NCBI GenBank assembly: GCA_013044365.1
Contig: JABEUP010000125.1
Span: forward strand, 1-20,823
Source of the DNA: Acidimicrobiaceae bacterium
Lineage (GTDB): Bacteria > Actinomycetota > Acidimicrobiia > Acidimicrobiales > Acidimicrobiaceae
Reading direction: 5' to 3'
Length of the DNA: 20,823 nucleotides
In this document: in pieces, positions 1-7,993 of the stretch
Layout of the letters: every line of letters begins with the position of its first letter
Position numbering within the stretch: position 1 is the first letter of the stretch
Translations under genes and position numbers: made by a program
Notes under the pieces: model-generated
Databases searched by the model: none
Told to the model about the DNA's origin: nothing
The model's input: the letters and a program-made list of their open reading frames with translations, nothing else

Positions 1-60
1 ATCGGTATCAATGGTGACCAGAGAAGCTCGCTGACAATTCCCCCCGGTTCAGGGGGGTAA
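1..60 (+). CDS. Possible C-terminal end of an unidentified gene (partial at left edge)
   Basis: Frame 1 is open from the edge to a TAA at 58-60 and would encode a 19-residue tail ending in PPGSGG. The other two plus frames close within the first 35 bases. Nineteen open codons is close to chance and no family is recognisable, so this is a weak call. The last codons coincide with a C6/G6 inverted repeat at 40-57. Confidence 0.2.
   Translation: MGINGDQRSSLTIPPGSGG
40..57. repeat. C6/G6 hairpin
   Basis: CCCCCC, a six-base GGTTCA loop, then GGGGGG. The stem is a perfect 6-bp GC pairing. No T-tract follows on either strand, so an intrinsic-terminator role is possible but not shown. Confidence 0.35.
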
Positions 61-154
61 TAAATGATAGAGTTTTGAAGATTCATCAATTCAGGTCACA
101 ATGATTTCTTGGTCGGGATGCAGGAAACTGAAGCATTGCTTGCCTATACACTTA

Positions 155-173
155 TGAGTCGATTACCGACTCA
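155..173. promoter_or_regulatory. Palindromic operator candidate upstream of the MFS gene
   Basis: TGAGTCG-attac-CGACTCA is a perfect 7-bp inverted repeat with a 5-bp spacer, ending 34 bp before the GTG start of the MFS gene. Its size and place suit a dimeric regulator of the TetR or MarR kind. No regulator gene lies in the visible sequence on this side. Binding is inferred from symmetry only. Confidence 0.45.
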
Positions 174-207
174 ACAATTTTCATCTAACAGCAAAGTACT
201 TTATTGA

Positions 208-1518
208 GTGTCGAATAACCATGAGATGAACAAGAATTCCAGAGAAGCCGTCATTGGTGAGGTTGAACAAGATATCTCTATGTTTGCAGCGTTCAAAGTA
301 TTCGGTTTCGGACGCATTTGGACCAGTATCCTCAGCGGCAATTCCGTCCGATTTAGCCTGCTGGTCGTGGCAGGTTGGGAAGCGTACAAGATAAGCCACT
401 CTGCCTTTTGGTCAAGTATCATCGCGTTCTGCATCCTGATTCCGGTTGCCGTGGTGGGTCCAGTCGCAGGTACCGTGGCAGATCGAATCAATAAGGCGTC
501 CCAGATGGCCATCGGCCAGTCGGTCGCAATGCTATCAGCATTTTCAGCTGCACTTTTTCTCTACTTTGGACACCTCAACCTCCCTCTTCTGGTGGTTACA
601 ACTGCTGGGGTAGGCGTCGGAAATGCCATACAAAACCCGGCATGGTCTTCGCTGACTCCAGCAGTCATAGGCGTTAGTCGGATGGTTAATGGCGGGGCAA
701 TGATCCGCATCGCCCAACAGGGATCTGAATTCTTAGGACCAGCCGTTGCCACGCCGCTTTTAGTTAGCTTCGGACCAATCCCGGTGTACGTTCTATGTGG
801 CATCTGCTATGGGTTCGCGGCCATCCTCTCAGTCGGTCTCAGAGACCACGTGCCTCACATCGCATCGACGCAACGGGGAATCTATAACCCACTCAAAGAA
901 GCCTTGATTTACGTTTCTACAAAACAACGCCTGGTAGGTGCGCTACTGATCCTGGTTGGCTTACATTGTGGACTGACTATGGCTTATACCGGAATTCTGC
1001 CCAAACTCGCCCAAACAAATCTCAAGGGGAGCAGCGGCATTTACGGAATGCTTATGACATTTGTTGGTATTGGTGCAATTCTTGGGGCTGCAATGGTAAT
1101 TATCTTTGCAAGATGGCTGGATTTGAAATTCATGATATTGCTATCAGGTATCGTTAGTGGCCTGTCCCTGCTGCTGCTTGGAATATCAAAGACCGTTCCA
1201 TTAGCATTGCTCGGCGCAGTTCTGGTTGGAGCTAGCCAATCCGCCTTCATGGCGCTTTACCTAGCTTTGCTGCAAGGAACTGCAGCACCAGAATTCCGCG
1301 GGAGGGTAGCCGCATTCTCCAACATTTTGATCGGATCTACCATGTCCAGTTTCGCATTACTCTGGGGCGCGCTAACCAGCTTATTATCAGTAACCTGGGT
1401 GATTGCCGTCCCTGGAATCGTATTTGTAGTAAGCCTAGGGATCATGCTATTTGCAACTCCCTGGCTGAAACCACCCAGCATGACAAAGGTCCATGTCCTG
1501 ACGCCAACAAATCCATAG
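208..1518 (+). CDS. Major facilitator superfamily (MFS) transporter, EntS/DHA3-like exporter
   Basis: A 436-residue, highly hydrophobic membrane protein of normal MFS length, with alternating hydrophobic and short polar segments consistent with about twelve helices. The first cytoplasmic loop, residues 84-100, carries the MFS motif-A-like pattern GPVAGTVADRINKASQM with the typical Gly-x-x-Asp-Arg core. The overall pattern, including the second-half motif EFRGRVAAFSN, resembles the MFS_3/EntS group of proton-driven exporters for siderophores or drugs. The substrate is not readable. The start is uncertain: GTG at 208 lies directly after an in-frame TGA at 205-207, and ATG codons at 226 and 280 are alternatives; none has a strong ribosome-binding site. 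The gene stands alone behind a palindrome at 155-173 and converges on the ABC binding-protein gene. Confidence 0.85.
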   Translation: MSNNHEMNKNSREAVIGEVEQDISMFAAFKVFGFGRIWTSILSGNSVRFSLLVVAGWEAYKISHSAFWSSIIAFCILIPVAVVGPVAGTVADRINKASQMAIGQSVAMLSAFSAALFLYFGHLNLPLLVVTTAGVGVGNAIQNPAWSSLTPAVIGVSRMVNGGAMIRIAQQGSEFLGPAVATPLLVSFGPIPVYVLCGICYGFAAILSVGLRDHVPHIASTQRGIYNPLKEALIYVSTKQRLVGALLILVGLHCGLTMAYTGILPKLAQTNLKGSSGIYGMLMTFVGIGAILGAAMVIIFARWLDLKFMILLSGIVSGLSLLLLGISKTVPLALLGAVLVGASQSAFMALYLALLQGTAAPEFRGRVAAFSNILIGSTMSSFALLWGALTSLLSVTWVIAVPGIVFVVSLGIMLFATPWLKPPSMTKVHVLTPTNP

Positions 1519-1592
1519 TGCCTTTTGCAGATACTGTTGCAAAATAAACCACATGATCTTCTGATGATTAGCCGAGGTACTTCGAAAGGTTA

Positions 1593-1636
1593 AACAGTTG
1601 TGGGAACCAACCGATTGGCTGATTCCCACAACTGTT
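1593..1636. terminator. Long stem-loop between convergent genes, probable bidirectional terminator
   Basis: A perfect 14-bp inverted repeat, AACAGTTGTGGGAA (1593-1606) and TTCCCACAACTGTT (1623-1636). The loop can itself form a small CCAA/TTGG stem. It lies between the stop of the MFS gene and the stop of the leftward binding-protein gene, where a shared terminator is expected. It lacks a clear T-run, so the mechanism may not be classical intrinsic termination. Confidence 0.6.
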
Positions 1637-1687
1637 AGACATTAACCAATGGCCGACCTAAGCCAAGCCGGATTGAGCTGATCGCTC

Positions 1688-2755
1688 CTAACCCGCTGGA
1701 GGTAGATATGCAAGGGTATACGCAGATGAAAGCACCGTCGGTGTAATTTTCGCCTTCAAGAGGTGGAAGCTCTCGAGTGCTGCTAAACCGTCGGTCCATT
1801 GCTTGTCAGTCATCTGAGCATCCTTGACCCACTTGTAGCTTGTCAACGCGCTGTTTAGTAACGACGGGCTGAGCTTTGCGAAGGTAGGCTGCAGCGCAGT
1901 GGTCGCACCGCTTGGGTTACTGATCAAATAGTTGTCAGCCTGAGCAATAGCACTGCAGACAGCTTTCACAGTTGCCGGGTGAGCATCGATGTATGATTTT
2001 GCCGCAAGAATGCCTTCCCACGGAACAGCGGCAAGAGCTGATATCTCGGTCGTATCGAAGACAACCTTGCCCGCGCCTAGTTCTTGCGCAGATGCAGGAA
2101 TTGGCTGAGTATCAAAGATTCCCTGTACCTCGTTATGCTGAAGCGAAGAAACCAAAGCTGCGCTGCTTCCAACCGCAAAGATCGTTAGCCAGTTGGCTGG
2201 CAATCCGTAGTGTGCAAGCAACCCGAGGAGCATGATACCAGGTGCAGCGGATGCGCCTCCAACCATTGCGACCTTATCTCCCTTAAGCGCCTTAAGTACC
2301 TCAAGGGGAGTGCTGCTGGCAGTCAACTTATCTGAAGTAGCTATTTGGTTTGTCACAGCCAGAGCCCACTCTGGACCGTTGTATTCCAGACACGCCATCT
2401 GAAGCGGTATACCCTTGGAAACCGCGGTAAGAAGCGACACTGCGTTGACGGAAGTAAATTGGACGCTATTGGAAACAAGAGCCGAGTTGACTATGACGTC
2501 TCCCGAAAGAACGACGATCTTCACCGCTAAACCCTGCTTTTGAAAGTAGCCCGCCTGCTGAGCCAGATAAACAGGCGATTGAACCGGTTCGGCGACCGGC
2601 AATGCAATGGTTATCGGCGTTGGCGCCGCGGTGGTGGTGGTCGTGGCCGCAGCCGTAGTGGCTGTAGGAGCGCTTGAACTGCTTGAGCCGCACGCCGCAA
2701 GCACCGTACCGATAAGCAATAGGGAAGCCAGAACTGCCTTTTTACTTGCTAACAT
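1688..2755 (-). CDS. ABC transporter substrate-binding lipoprotein, NMT1/SsuA/TauA-like
   Basis: A 355-residue extracytoplasmic solute-binding lipoprotein. Residues 1-21 form a signal peptide with a KK pair and a hydrophobic core. The lipobox LAAC gives Cys22 as the lipidated residue, followed by a Ser/Ala/Thr-rich linker (about residues 23-46). The mature part begins ITIALPVAEPVQSPVYLAQQ and continues with AGYFQKQGL, the usual opening of NMT1-like (PF09084/PF13379 type) binding proteins for sulfonates, nitrate, thiamine precursors or aromatic acids. The ATG at 2755 has a strong Shine-Dalgarno, AGGGGGA, at 2761-2767. The gene is divergent from its ATPase and permease genes, so the three parts of one importer are split across a shared spacer. 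The ligand is not predictable from sequence alone. Confidence 0.9.
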   Translation of the reverse strand: MLASKKAVLASLLLIGTVLAACGSSSSSAPTATTAAATTTTTAAPTPITIALPVAEPVQSPVYLAQQAGYFQKQGLAVKIVVLSGDVIVNSALVSNSVQFTSVNAVSLLTAVSKGIPLQMACLEYNGPEWALAVTNQIATSDKLTASSTPLEVLKALKGDKVAMVGGASAAPGIMLLGLLAHYGLPANWLTIFAVGSSAALVSSLQHNEVQGIFDTQPIPASAQELGAGKVVFDTTEISALAAVPWEGILAAKSYIDAHPATVKAVCSAIAQADNYLISNPSGATTALQPTFAKLSPSLLNSALTSYKWVKDAQMTDKQWTDGLAALESFHLLKAKITPTVLSSAYTLAYLPPAG

Positions 2756-2813
2756 AAATTTCCCCCTGATTGGAAACGAAACAATTATTTCCCCTGCGTA
2801 ATTGCTAGTGGAG

Positions 2814-2822
2814 TTTATACCA
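2814..2822 (-). promoter_or_regulatory. Extended -10 promoter candidate for the binding-protein gene
   Basis: On the minus strand the sequence reads TGGTATAAA, a TATAAA hexamer preceded by the extended -10 TG. No good -35 was found 16-18 bp upstream. Transcription would start near 2807, giving a leader of about 50 bases. Confidence 0.4.
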
Positions 2823-3039
2823 CAATGTCAGAACCAAAATAGCTTAAATCAAGGAATCCCCTAACCTTTAGGAAAACCCTTGCATTATTACTTTGTGATA
2901 ACCATTAATCGATGTCGGTGCTATCCCATCGAATGACCTGGCCACACCAACAATAGACCAAATTACTTTGGTGTTTTTGAACTTTGCATATAAAAATATT
3001 GGCACGAATCGACCGAGCAAAGTCGAAACGATATACGTT

Positions 3040-3056
3040 GGTGATAGGGTATCACC
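3040..3056. promoter_or_regulatory. Palindromic operator candidate in the divergent importer spacer
   Basis: GGTGATA-ggg-TATCACC is a perfect 7-bp inverted repeat with a 3-bp centre, ending 44 bp before the TTG start of the ATPase gene. It is the most symmetric element in the 345-bp spacer 2756-3100. The spacer shows no long reading frame and no recognisable riboswitch; in particular I do not see a TPP-riboswitch core. Confidence 0.45.
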
Positions 3057-3100
3057 GAGAAATGCCGTTTGTTTGATTGAGCTAATTAGGAGGCTATCCT

Positions 3101-3886
3101 TTGCTGGAATTTCGAAACGTATCCAAACGCTTCGAGACACCGGGGGGCCAGGAAGTTGACGTTCTCCAAGATGTGTCGTTCACCGTTGACGACGACGAAT
3201 TTTGTGTCGTGGTGGGACCAAGTGGTTGTGGGAAAAGTACACTATTGAATCTCGCTTTGGGCCTTGTGCCGGTAACCGGGGGAGAAATTGTTCACAATGG
3301 CAAAAGAGTTGAATCCATCGTGTCCAGCGATGTTGGATACATAACCCAGGATGCCAACCTGCTTCCCTGGTCAACTGTTCTGGAAAATATAATGTCCCCG
3401 TTGGAGATTCGCGGAGTACCGAAAGCAGACCGCAAGGCAACCGCGATGGAGTGGGCCGAAGCAGTTGGACTAGGTAAATTCGTCAATTTCTATCCAGGCC
3501 AACTATCTGGTGGGATGCAAAAAAGGTGCTCTATCGCTAGGACTATGGTATATGACCCGGCCATGATCTATATGGATGAGCCGTTTGGTCCCCTGGATGC
3601 CATTACCAGAACCATCCTTCAGGAAACTTTGTTGAAACTTTGGCAAACGAGACGGAAGACGATTCTTTTCATTACCCACGATCTAGTTGAGGCCATTGCG
3701 CTCGGAGACACCGTAGTGGTCATAAATGGTCAACCTGGAGGGGTCAAGGCCAGGATACCCATACCGCTTCAGCGTCCAAGGGAAATAAGGCACCTTGCCG
3801 CCTCGCCTGAATTTGTAGAACTCCACACAAAGATCTGGTCCTACCTCGAGCCGGGTGTGGGTAATAACCTTGGAGAGGAAATGTGA
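3101..3886 (+). CDS. ABC transporter ATP-binding protein, SsuB/TauB-like
   Basis: A 261-residue cytoplasmic ATPase that drives the importer whose permease is the next gene. All nucleotide-binding motifs are present: Walker A GPSGCGKST (39-47), Q-loop Gln83, signature LSGGMQKR (135-142), Walker B MIYMDE (155-160) with catalytic Glu160, D-loop GPLD (163-166) and switch His193. The signature-region and TRRKTILFITHDL stretches fit the nitrate/sulfonate/taurine subfamily. The start is the TTG at 3101, because a strong TTAGGAGG lies at 3086-3093 with ideal spacing and the protein then begins MLEFRNVSKRF, the normal first strand of this family. A 186-bp gap separates it from the permease gene. Confidence 0.93.
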   Translation: MLEFRNVSKRFETPGGQEVDVLQDVSFTVDDDEFCVVVGPSGCGKSTLLNLALGLVPVTGGEIVHNGKRVESIVSSDVGYITQDANLLPWSTVLENIMSPLEIRGVPKADRKATAMEWAEAVGLGKFVNFYPGQLSGGMQKRCSIARTMVYDPAMIYMDEPFGPLDAITRTILQETLLKLWQTRRKTILFITHDLVEAIALGDTVVVINGQPGGVKARIPIPLQRPREIRHLAASPEFVELHTKIWSYLEPGVGNNLGEEM

Positions 3887-4072
3887 TCGTTTGAGCGGGA
3901 GAAGATTGATTTCAAGTAACTGAGTTTTTTAAAAACAAGCACTTCATATAAGAGGGAGACTCTTGCCTGAATAGTATTCGAACTCCATAAAGAGATAGCA
4001 TCTTAATGGATCATTTTGTGGCGATGGCAGGCATGGAAATTAGTTCGTGAAACGTAGTTCCGGGGGGATTTA

Positions 4073-4930
4073 ATGAGCACTCAAATGCAGGCAAGATCGA
4101 CCGCTGTTGCGGTCGACGGGGAAATAGTTTCGCCAAAGACTTCGAGGAGAACCAGCCGTGACAGAAAATGGAGAATCAAGGTAACTATCGGCCAGGTGGT
4201 TACAATTCTCCTGATTTTGGGGATTTGGCAGGCTATCAGCGGAAACGTGATCCCCGACTATCTGATCAGTTCACCCACGGGCGTGGCCAGCGATACCGTA
4301 ACACTGCTGCAAACCAAGACAATGTGGAATGATATCCTTACCACCACTCAGGAGTTGGTGTTTGGTTACGCGATCGGGGTTGTTTTCGGAGTTATTGTAG
4401 GGGTTCTGATGGGATCCCTGAAATACGTCTCGAGCGTATTCGAGCCGATAATAGCCGGAATCAACGGCATACCAAAGATTGCTCTGGCCCCGCTGTTTCT
4501 GCTTTGGTTTGGACTGGGAATCTGGTCGAAGGTCGCCCAAGCGAGCATGATCGTATTCTTCGTGATGTACTACAACGTCTACATGGGAATGCTCGGCATT
4601 TCCCCCATGCTCGTCAAGCTGTTTCAGGTGATGGGTGCGAAACGTGGCTACGTGGCAAGAAAGGTTGTTCTGCCCTCGCTGTCGATTCCGATCTTTTCAG
4701 GACTTAAGGCTTGCGTTCCATTTGCCATGATCGGTGTGATTGTCGGTGAATTCATAGCTGCTGACCAGGGAGTCGGCTATTTCGTATTGCAGGCAACCCA
4801 GCAGTTTGATTCTGCCGGTCTATTCTCGGGAATCATCATTATGGTTGCAATGGTGTTGATAGGCATGGCAATCGTAACGTTCTGCCAAAACAGAGTATTG
4901 TTCTGGCAGCGGACCGGCCACGACAAATAG
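4073..4930 (+). CDS. ABC transporter permease, SsuC/TauC-like (BPD_transp_1)
   Basis: A 285-residue inner-membrane permease. A basic cytoplasmic N-terminus (about 1-40) is followed by roughly six hydrophobic helices, the usual layout for this family. The cytoplasmic EAA loop that docks on the ATPase is near residues 184-206 (VMGAKRGYVARKVVLPSL), with the conserved Gly and the Leu-Pro after it. The ATG at 4073 has a GGGGGG Shine-Dalgarno at 4062-4067. The 186-bp gap upstream contains only very short open frames, for example a 14-codon ATG frame at 4006-4050, so it may hold a promoter or processing site. Together with the ATPase and the divergent lipoprotein this completes one importer. Confidence 0.92.
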   Translation: MSTQMQARSTAVAVDGEIVSPKTSRRTSRDRKWRIKVTIGQVVTILLILGIWQAISGNVIPDYLISSPTGVASDTVTLLQTKTMWNDILTTTQELVFGYAIGVVFGVIVGVLMGSLKYVSSVFEPIIAGINGIPKIALAPLFLLWFGLGIWSKVAQASMIVFFVMYYNVYMGMLGISPMLVKLFQVMGAKRGYVARKVVLPSLSIPIFSGLKACVPFAMIGVIVGEFIAADQGVGYFVLQATQQFDSAGLFSGIIIMVAMVLIGMAIVTFCQNRVLFWQRTGHDK

Positions 4931-5056
4931 GTTTAGAACTTTTCAGTTCATCGTGATTGGTTGGGCAATTATCTAAAGTTCTACCGCCAATTAAAAGGTA
5001 TGTTTTCATATAAGCAGTTTGGCTTGGACTAGATTACCCGGAAAAGCTGCGCATCG

Positions 5057-5173
5057 GTGGATGAGGTTGAGCGGAAGATATGGTTTGATGCTGTTCCAGA
5101 TGATGCGCATGACTGGATCGAAGCAGGCGTATTGGGAACATTGACGCGGTCTCGAAAAGGAGAGCCTAAATGA
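5057..5173 (+). CDS. Possible small ORF, translationally coupled to the ThDP-enzyme gene
   Basis: A GTG at 5057 opens a 38-codon frame whose TGA (5171-5173) overlaps the ATG of the next gene as ATGA. The peptide includes VERKIWFDAVPDDAHDW and ends in a basic TRSRKGEPK tail. The composition looks protein-like: two Trp residues, a coherent acidic half and a basic end. The same frame is open upstream only to a TAG at 5030, and before it an ATG at 5000 gives ten codons. The region could therefore be a short leader peptide, a remnant of a longer gene broken by that TAG, or chance. There is no strong ribosome-binding site for the GTG. I do not recognise a family. Confidence 0.35.
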   Translation: MDEVERKIWFDAVPDDAHDWIEAGVLGTLTRSRKGEPK

Positions 5174-6951
5174 AGATAGAAAAGCTGACTGTTCCAGTTG
5201 AACAACGGCCAAAAATGGAATGGGGCAGCGACGCAATTGCAGAGGTGTTGAGCCAGCTAGATCTGCCATTCATCAGCCTCACACCTGGTGCAAGCTACCG
5301 AGGGGTGCATGACAGCCTCGTCAACTATCTTGGGAATGACAACCCCAAGATGATCCTGTGTCTCCATGAGGAACACGCGGTCGCGGTCGCACATGGGTAT
5401 GCAAAAGCAACAGGGAAACCTATGGCTGTAGCCCTTCACAGCAACGTCGGACTCATGCATGCAACCATGGCGATCTTCAATGCATTCTGTGATCGTATGC
5501 CTATGGTTATCCTTGGCGCAACTGGACCGATTGATGCCAGCGAAAGACGCCCATGGATCGACTGGATACATACTGCCGCCGATCAAGCCGCTCTAATACG
5601 CAATTATTGCAAGTGGGATGACCAGCCAGGATCGGTTTCAGCCGCCCTTGAATCCCTTGTCAGAGCAGATATGGTGACGCGATCGTATCCATCTGCTCCG
5701 ACCTATATATGTTTAGATGCCGCGATACAGGAAGAACGGCTCTCCGCTCCAATTCCAACACCAAATCTCTCCAGACATCAGCCCCCTGCGCCACCGGCAG
5801 TTTCACATGATATTGCACAGAAAACCTGGAATCTCCTAAAGGAAGCACGTAAGCCGCTGATCTTGATGGGCCGCGTTGCCCGGGATAAGAATACCTGGAA
5901 TGAGAGAATAAAATTGGTAGAGGCCTTAGGTGCTTGCGTTCTCACCGACCTTAAGGTAGGAGCCGTATTCCCAACGAAGCATCCTCTTCAACCAGCATGG
6001 CCCGGATCCAGAGTCACCGCTCCAGGAACGAAGCTAATCCAGCAGTCGGACGTTATTCTAAGCCTGGATTGGGTCGATTTAGGCGGCACCCTACAAACAG
6101 CCAATGCCGGTGACCTGCAAACCGTTATCTCCTGCACTAACGACAGCGCACTCCATAATGGATGGAGCAAAGACCACTATGCACTTCCAAAAGTGGACCT
6201 TTCAATTTGCGCAGATCCGAACGAGCTGGTGACATCCCTACTTGCCATTGCTACCAATGAAGCTGCGATTTCCCGAAAAGATTGGCCTCCTCAATTTGCG
6301 ACGGACGAGACCGAGACTGGTGGAGGAGAAAATGACCAACTTCTTATGTCCGAACTAGCGGCCGCTCTTCAAAGTGCGCTCGGCGGACGTAAGGTAACCT
6401 GGACCGGGTTGCCATTGGGATGGTCACGGGGAGACCTCGATTTCGATGATCCACTGGACTATTTAGGAAGGGACGGCGGAGCTGGAGTCGGCGCAGGACC
6501 CGGCGTCGCAGTCGGTGCCGCTCTGGCATTGGCGGGAAGCGACAGAATGCCGGTGGCTGTGATAGGAGACGGCGACTATTTGATGAGTTCGTCCGCATTG
6601 TGGACAGCCGCCCATCACAGGCTTCCACTACTCGTCGTCGTTGCAAACAACAGAGCCTATTACAATGACGAAGTTCATCAGCAAAGGGTGGCGATAACGC
6701 GGGAGCGACCAGTTGAAAACCGCTGGGTCGGCCAGCACCTTAGAGATCCCGATCCAGATCTGGCAACTATCGCGCGTGGGCACGGCCTCAAAGGATTCGG
6801 GCCAATTCGCTCAGTAATTGAGTTAGAAAAGGCCATCGCTGAAGCAATTTCTGAAGTTGATGCGGGTAATGCCGCACTCATCGACGTAAGAGTCAGTCCG
6901 AGGGGCTACCAGGGTGCTCCTCCGGAGATGGCCAATCAGGGCCGTGGATAA
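5170..6951 (+). CDS. Thiamine-diphosphate-dependent enzyme, acetolactate synthase/benzoylformate decarboxylase-like
   Basis: A 593-residue enzyme with the three-domain layout of the ThDP decarboxylase/carboligase superfamily. The N-terminal Pyr domain carries LHEEHAVAVAHGYAKATGKP, with Glu67 at the place of the glutamate that activates the cofactor. A central domain (about 215-350) is the usual TPP_enzyme_M type. The C-terminal PP domain has the Mg-ThDP motif GDGD (466-469) with Asn493-Asn494 25 residues later, matching GDG-x(24-27)-NN. It probably cleaves or joins a 2-oxo acid or acyloin. No regulatory ALS subunit is adjacent and the neighbours are catabolic, so branched-chain synthesis is unlikely. 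The ATG at 5170 has AAAAGGAG at 5155-5162. Sulfoacetaldehyde acetyltransferase or a 2-oxo-acid decarboxylase are alternatives. Confidence 0.85.
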   Translation: MKIEKLTVPVEQRPKMEWGSDAIAEVLSQLDLPFISLTPGASYRGVHDSLVNYLGNDNPKMILCLHEEHAVAVAHGYAKATGKPMAVALHSNVGLMHATMAIFNAFCDRMPMVILGATGPIDASERRPWIDWIHTAADQAALIRNYCKWDDQPGSVSAALESLVRADMVTRSYPSAPTYICLDAAIQEERLSAPIPTPNLSRHQPPAPPAVSHDIAQKTWNLLKEARKPLILMGRVARDKNTWNERIKLVEALGACVLTDLKVGAVFPTKHPLQPAWPGSRVTAPGTKLIQQSDVILSLDWVDLGGTLQTANAGDLQTVISCTNDSALHNGWSKDHYALPKVDLSICADPNELVTSLLAIATNEAAISRKDWPPQFATDETETGGGENDQLLMSELAAALQSALGGRKVTWTGLPLGWSRGDLDFDDPLDYLGRDGGAGVGAGPGVAVGAALALAGSDRMPVAVIGDGDYLMSSSALWTAAHHRLPLLVVVANNRAYYNDEVHQQRVAITRERPVENRWVGQHLRDPDPDLATIARGHGLKGFGPIRSVIELEKAIAEAISEVDAGNAALIDVRVSPRGYQGAPPEMANQGRG

Positions 6952-7044
6952 CAAGCACCCGTCTCGCTAACAATTAGGTTTTTTGCCAAATAGCCAGCCC
7001 CTTCGCAGAATTCCGAAAGAAAACACTTTAATATCCTCGATTGG

Positions 7045-7073
7045 TGTCTGTCAGAAGACTGGCTTGTTATAAT
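7045..7073 (+). promoter_or_regulatory. Extended -10 promoter for the SDR/hydrolase pair
   Basis: TGTTATAAT at 7065-7073 is a perfect extended -10 (TG-n-TATAAT). A weak -35, TGTCTG, lies at 7045-7050 with a 17-bp spacer. Transcription would start near 7080. This makes a TTG at 7073 an impossible start codon and supports the ATG at 7115 for the following gene. Confidence 0.6.
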
Positions 7074-7114
7074 TGCCACACCAAATTCTGTCCCAAAGAC
7101 CCGAGCGGACACGA

Positions 7115-7960
7115 ATGGATACTCGAAAGGATCTTACCTTGAGTCAGAAAGCAACAGATGCTACAGAAACCAGCCAGACTGTAGATGAAATAATCAGCAC
7201 CCGGCTCAAAGGAAAGGTTGCCATAATAACTGGTGCAGGCCACGGAATTGGCCAAGCCTATGCAACCCGGCTCGCAGCCGAGGGAGCCCAGGTCGTAATT
7301 GCTGAACTCGATGAAAATGCCGGTAACAATGTTGCCGCAGAGTTAACGGGCATTGGCCGTTCCGCATTGGCGGTAGCGACAAACGTGACAGATCCTAAAA
7401 GCCTCGATAACATGGCTCGGAGAACTCTGGAGACCTTTGGTCGAATCGACATCCTGGTCAACAATGCGGCAATCTTCTCCACAATTCCAATGTCACGCTC
7501 GCCATTCGATGAGATAGAGGTCGAAGAGTGGGACGCAATGATGGCGGTAAATGTCAAAGGCGCCTGGCTTGCAAGCCGTTCAGTCGCTCCAACTATGAAA
7601 AAACAGATGAGCGGCAAGATCATCAACATAAGTTCAGGAACCGCGCTCAAAGGATCAGCAAGTAGGATCCACTACGTGACCAGCAAGGCGGCAGTTCTGG
7701 GTTTTACCCGAACATTAGCGCGGGAACTGGGACCATTTGGAATAAATGTGAACTGCGTCGCTCCTGGAAATACTTTAAGCGAAGTCAATCCAGATGAGGG
7801 TACTTTATCATTTAGAAATGCCGGCGCCACCGATCGCGCACTGAAGAGAACCGAGAAACCCGCTGATTTGGTGGGAGCAGTTGCTTTTTTCGCGTCCTCT
7901 GACAGCGACTTTATCACCGGCCAAACACTGGTTGTCGACGGCGGATCGTTCATGCACTAG
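7115..7960 (+). CDS. Short-chain dehydrogenase/reductase (SDR), classical type
   Basis: A 281-residue NAD(P)-dependent oxidoreductase. The Rossmann motif TGAGHGIG is at 39-46, NNAA at 116-119, and the catalytic set is Ser174, Tyr187 and Lys191 (YVTSK) with the expected 13- and 4-residue spacings. The C-terminal FITGQTLVVDGGSFMH is the standard SDR ending. About 30 extra residues precede the first strand, which is longer than usual. I chose ATG 7115 because an open TTG at 7073 lies inside a strong -10 hexamer. It is followed after 33 bp by the hydrolase gene, likely in one transcript. The probable role is oxidation of a hydroxy group or reduction of a carbonyl in the cassette's pathway; the substrate is unknown. 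Confidence 0.9.
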   Translation: MDTRKDLTLSQKATDATETSQTVDEIISTRLKGKVAIITGAGHGIGQAYATRLAAEGAQVVIAELDENAGNNVAAELTGIGRSALAVATNVTDPKSLDNMARRTLETFGRIDILVNNAAIFSTIPMSRSPFDEIEVEEWDAMMAVNVKGAWLASRSVAPTMKKQMSGKIINISSGTALKGSASRIHYVTSKAAVLGFTRTLARELGPFGINVNCVAPGNTLSEVNPDEGTLSFRNAGATDRALKRTEKPADLVGAVAFFASSDSDFITGQTLVVDGGSFMH

Positions 7961-7993
7961 TTCTGCCGCGACAGTCATTGGAAGGATCTATAG

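Noticed and set aside
2756..3100. Possible TPP riboswitch, considered because the binding protein belongs to a group that includes thiamine-precursor binders
   Set aside because: The conserved CTGAGA and ACCTGATCTGG-type cores are not present in the spacer.
4006..4050. 14-codon ATG frame in the gap before the permease gene
   Set aside because: Very short, no ribosome-binding site, within the number expected by chance.
5170..6951. Assignment of the ThDP enzyme as biosynthetic acetolactate synthase
   Set aside because: No small regulatory subunit or ketol-acid reductoisomerase gene is adjacent, and the neighbours are transport and catabolic genes.
7073..7114. Upstream TTG start for the SDR gene, adding 14 residues
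   Set aside because: The TTG lies in a strong extended -10 hexamer (7065-7073), so it would not be in the transcript.
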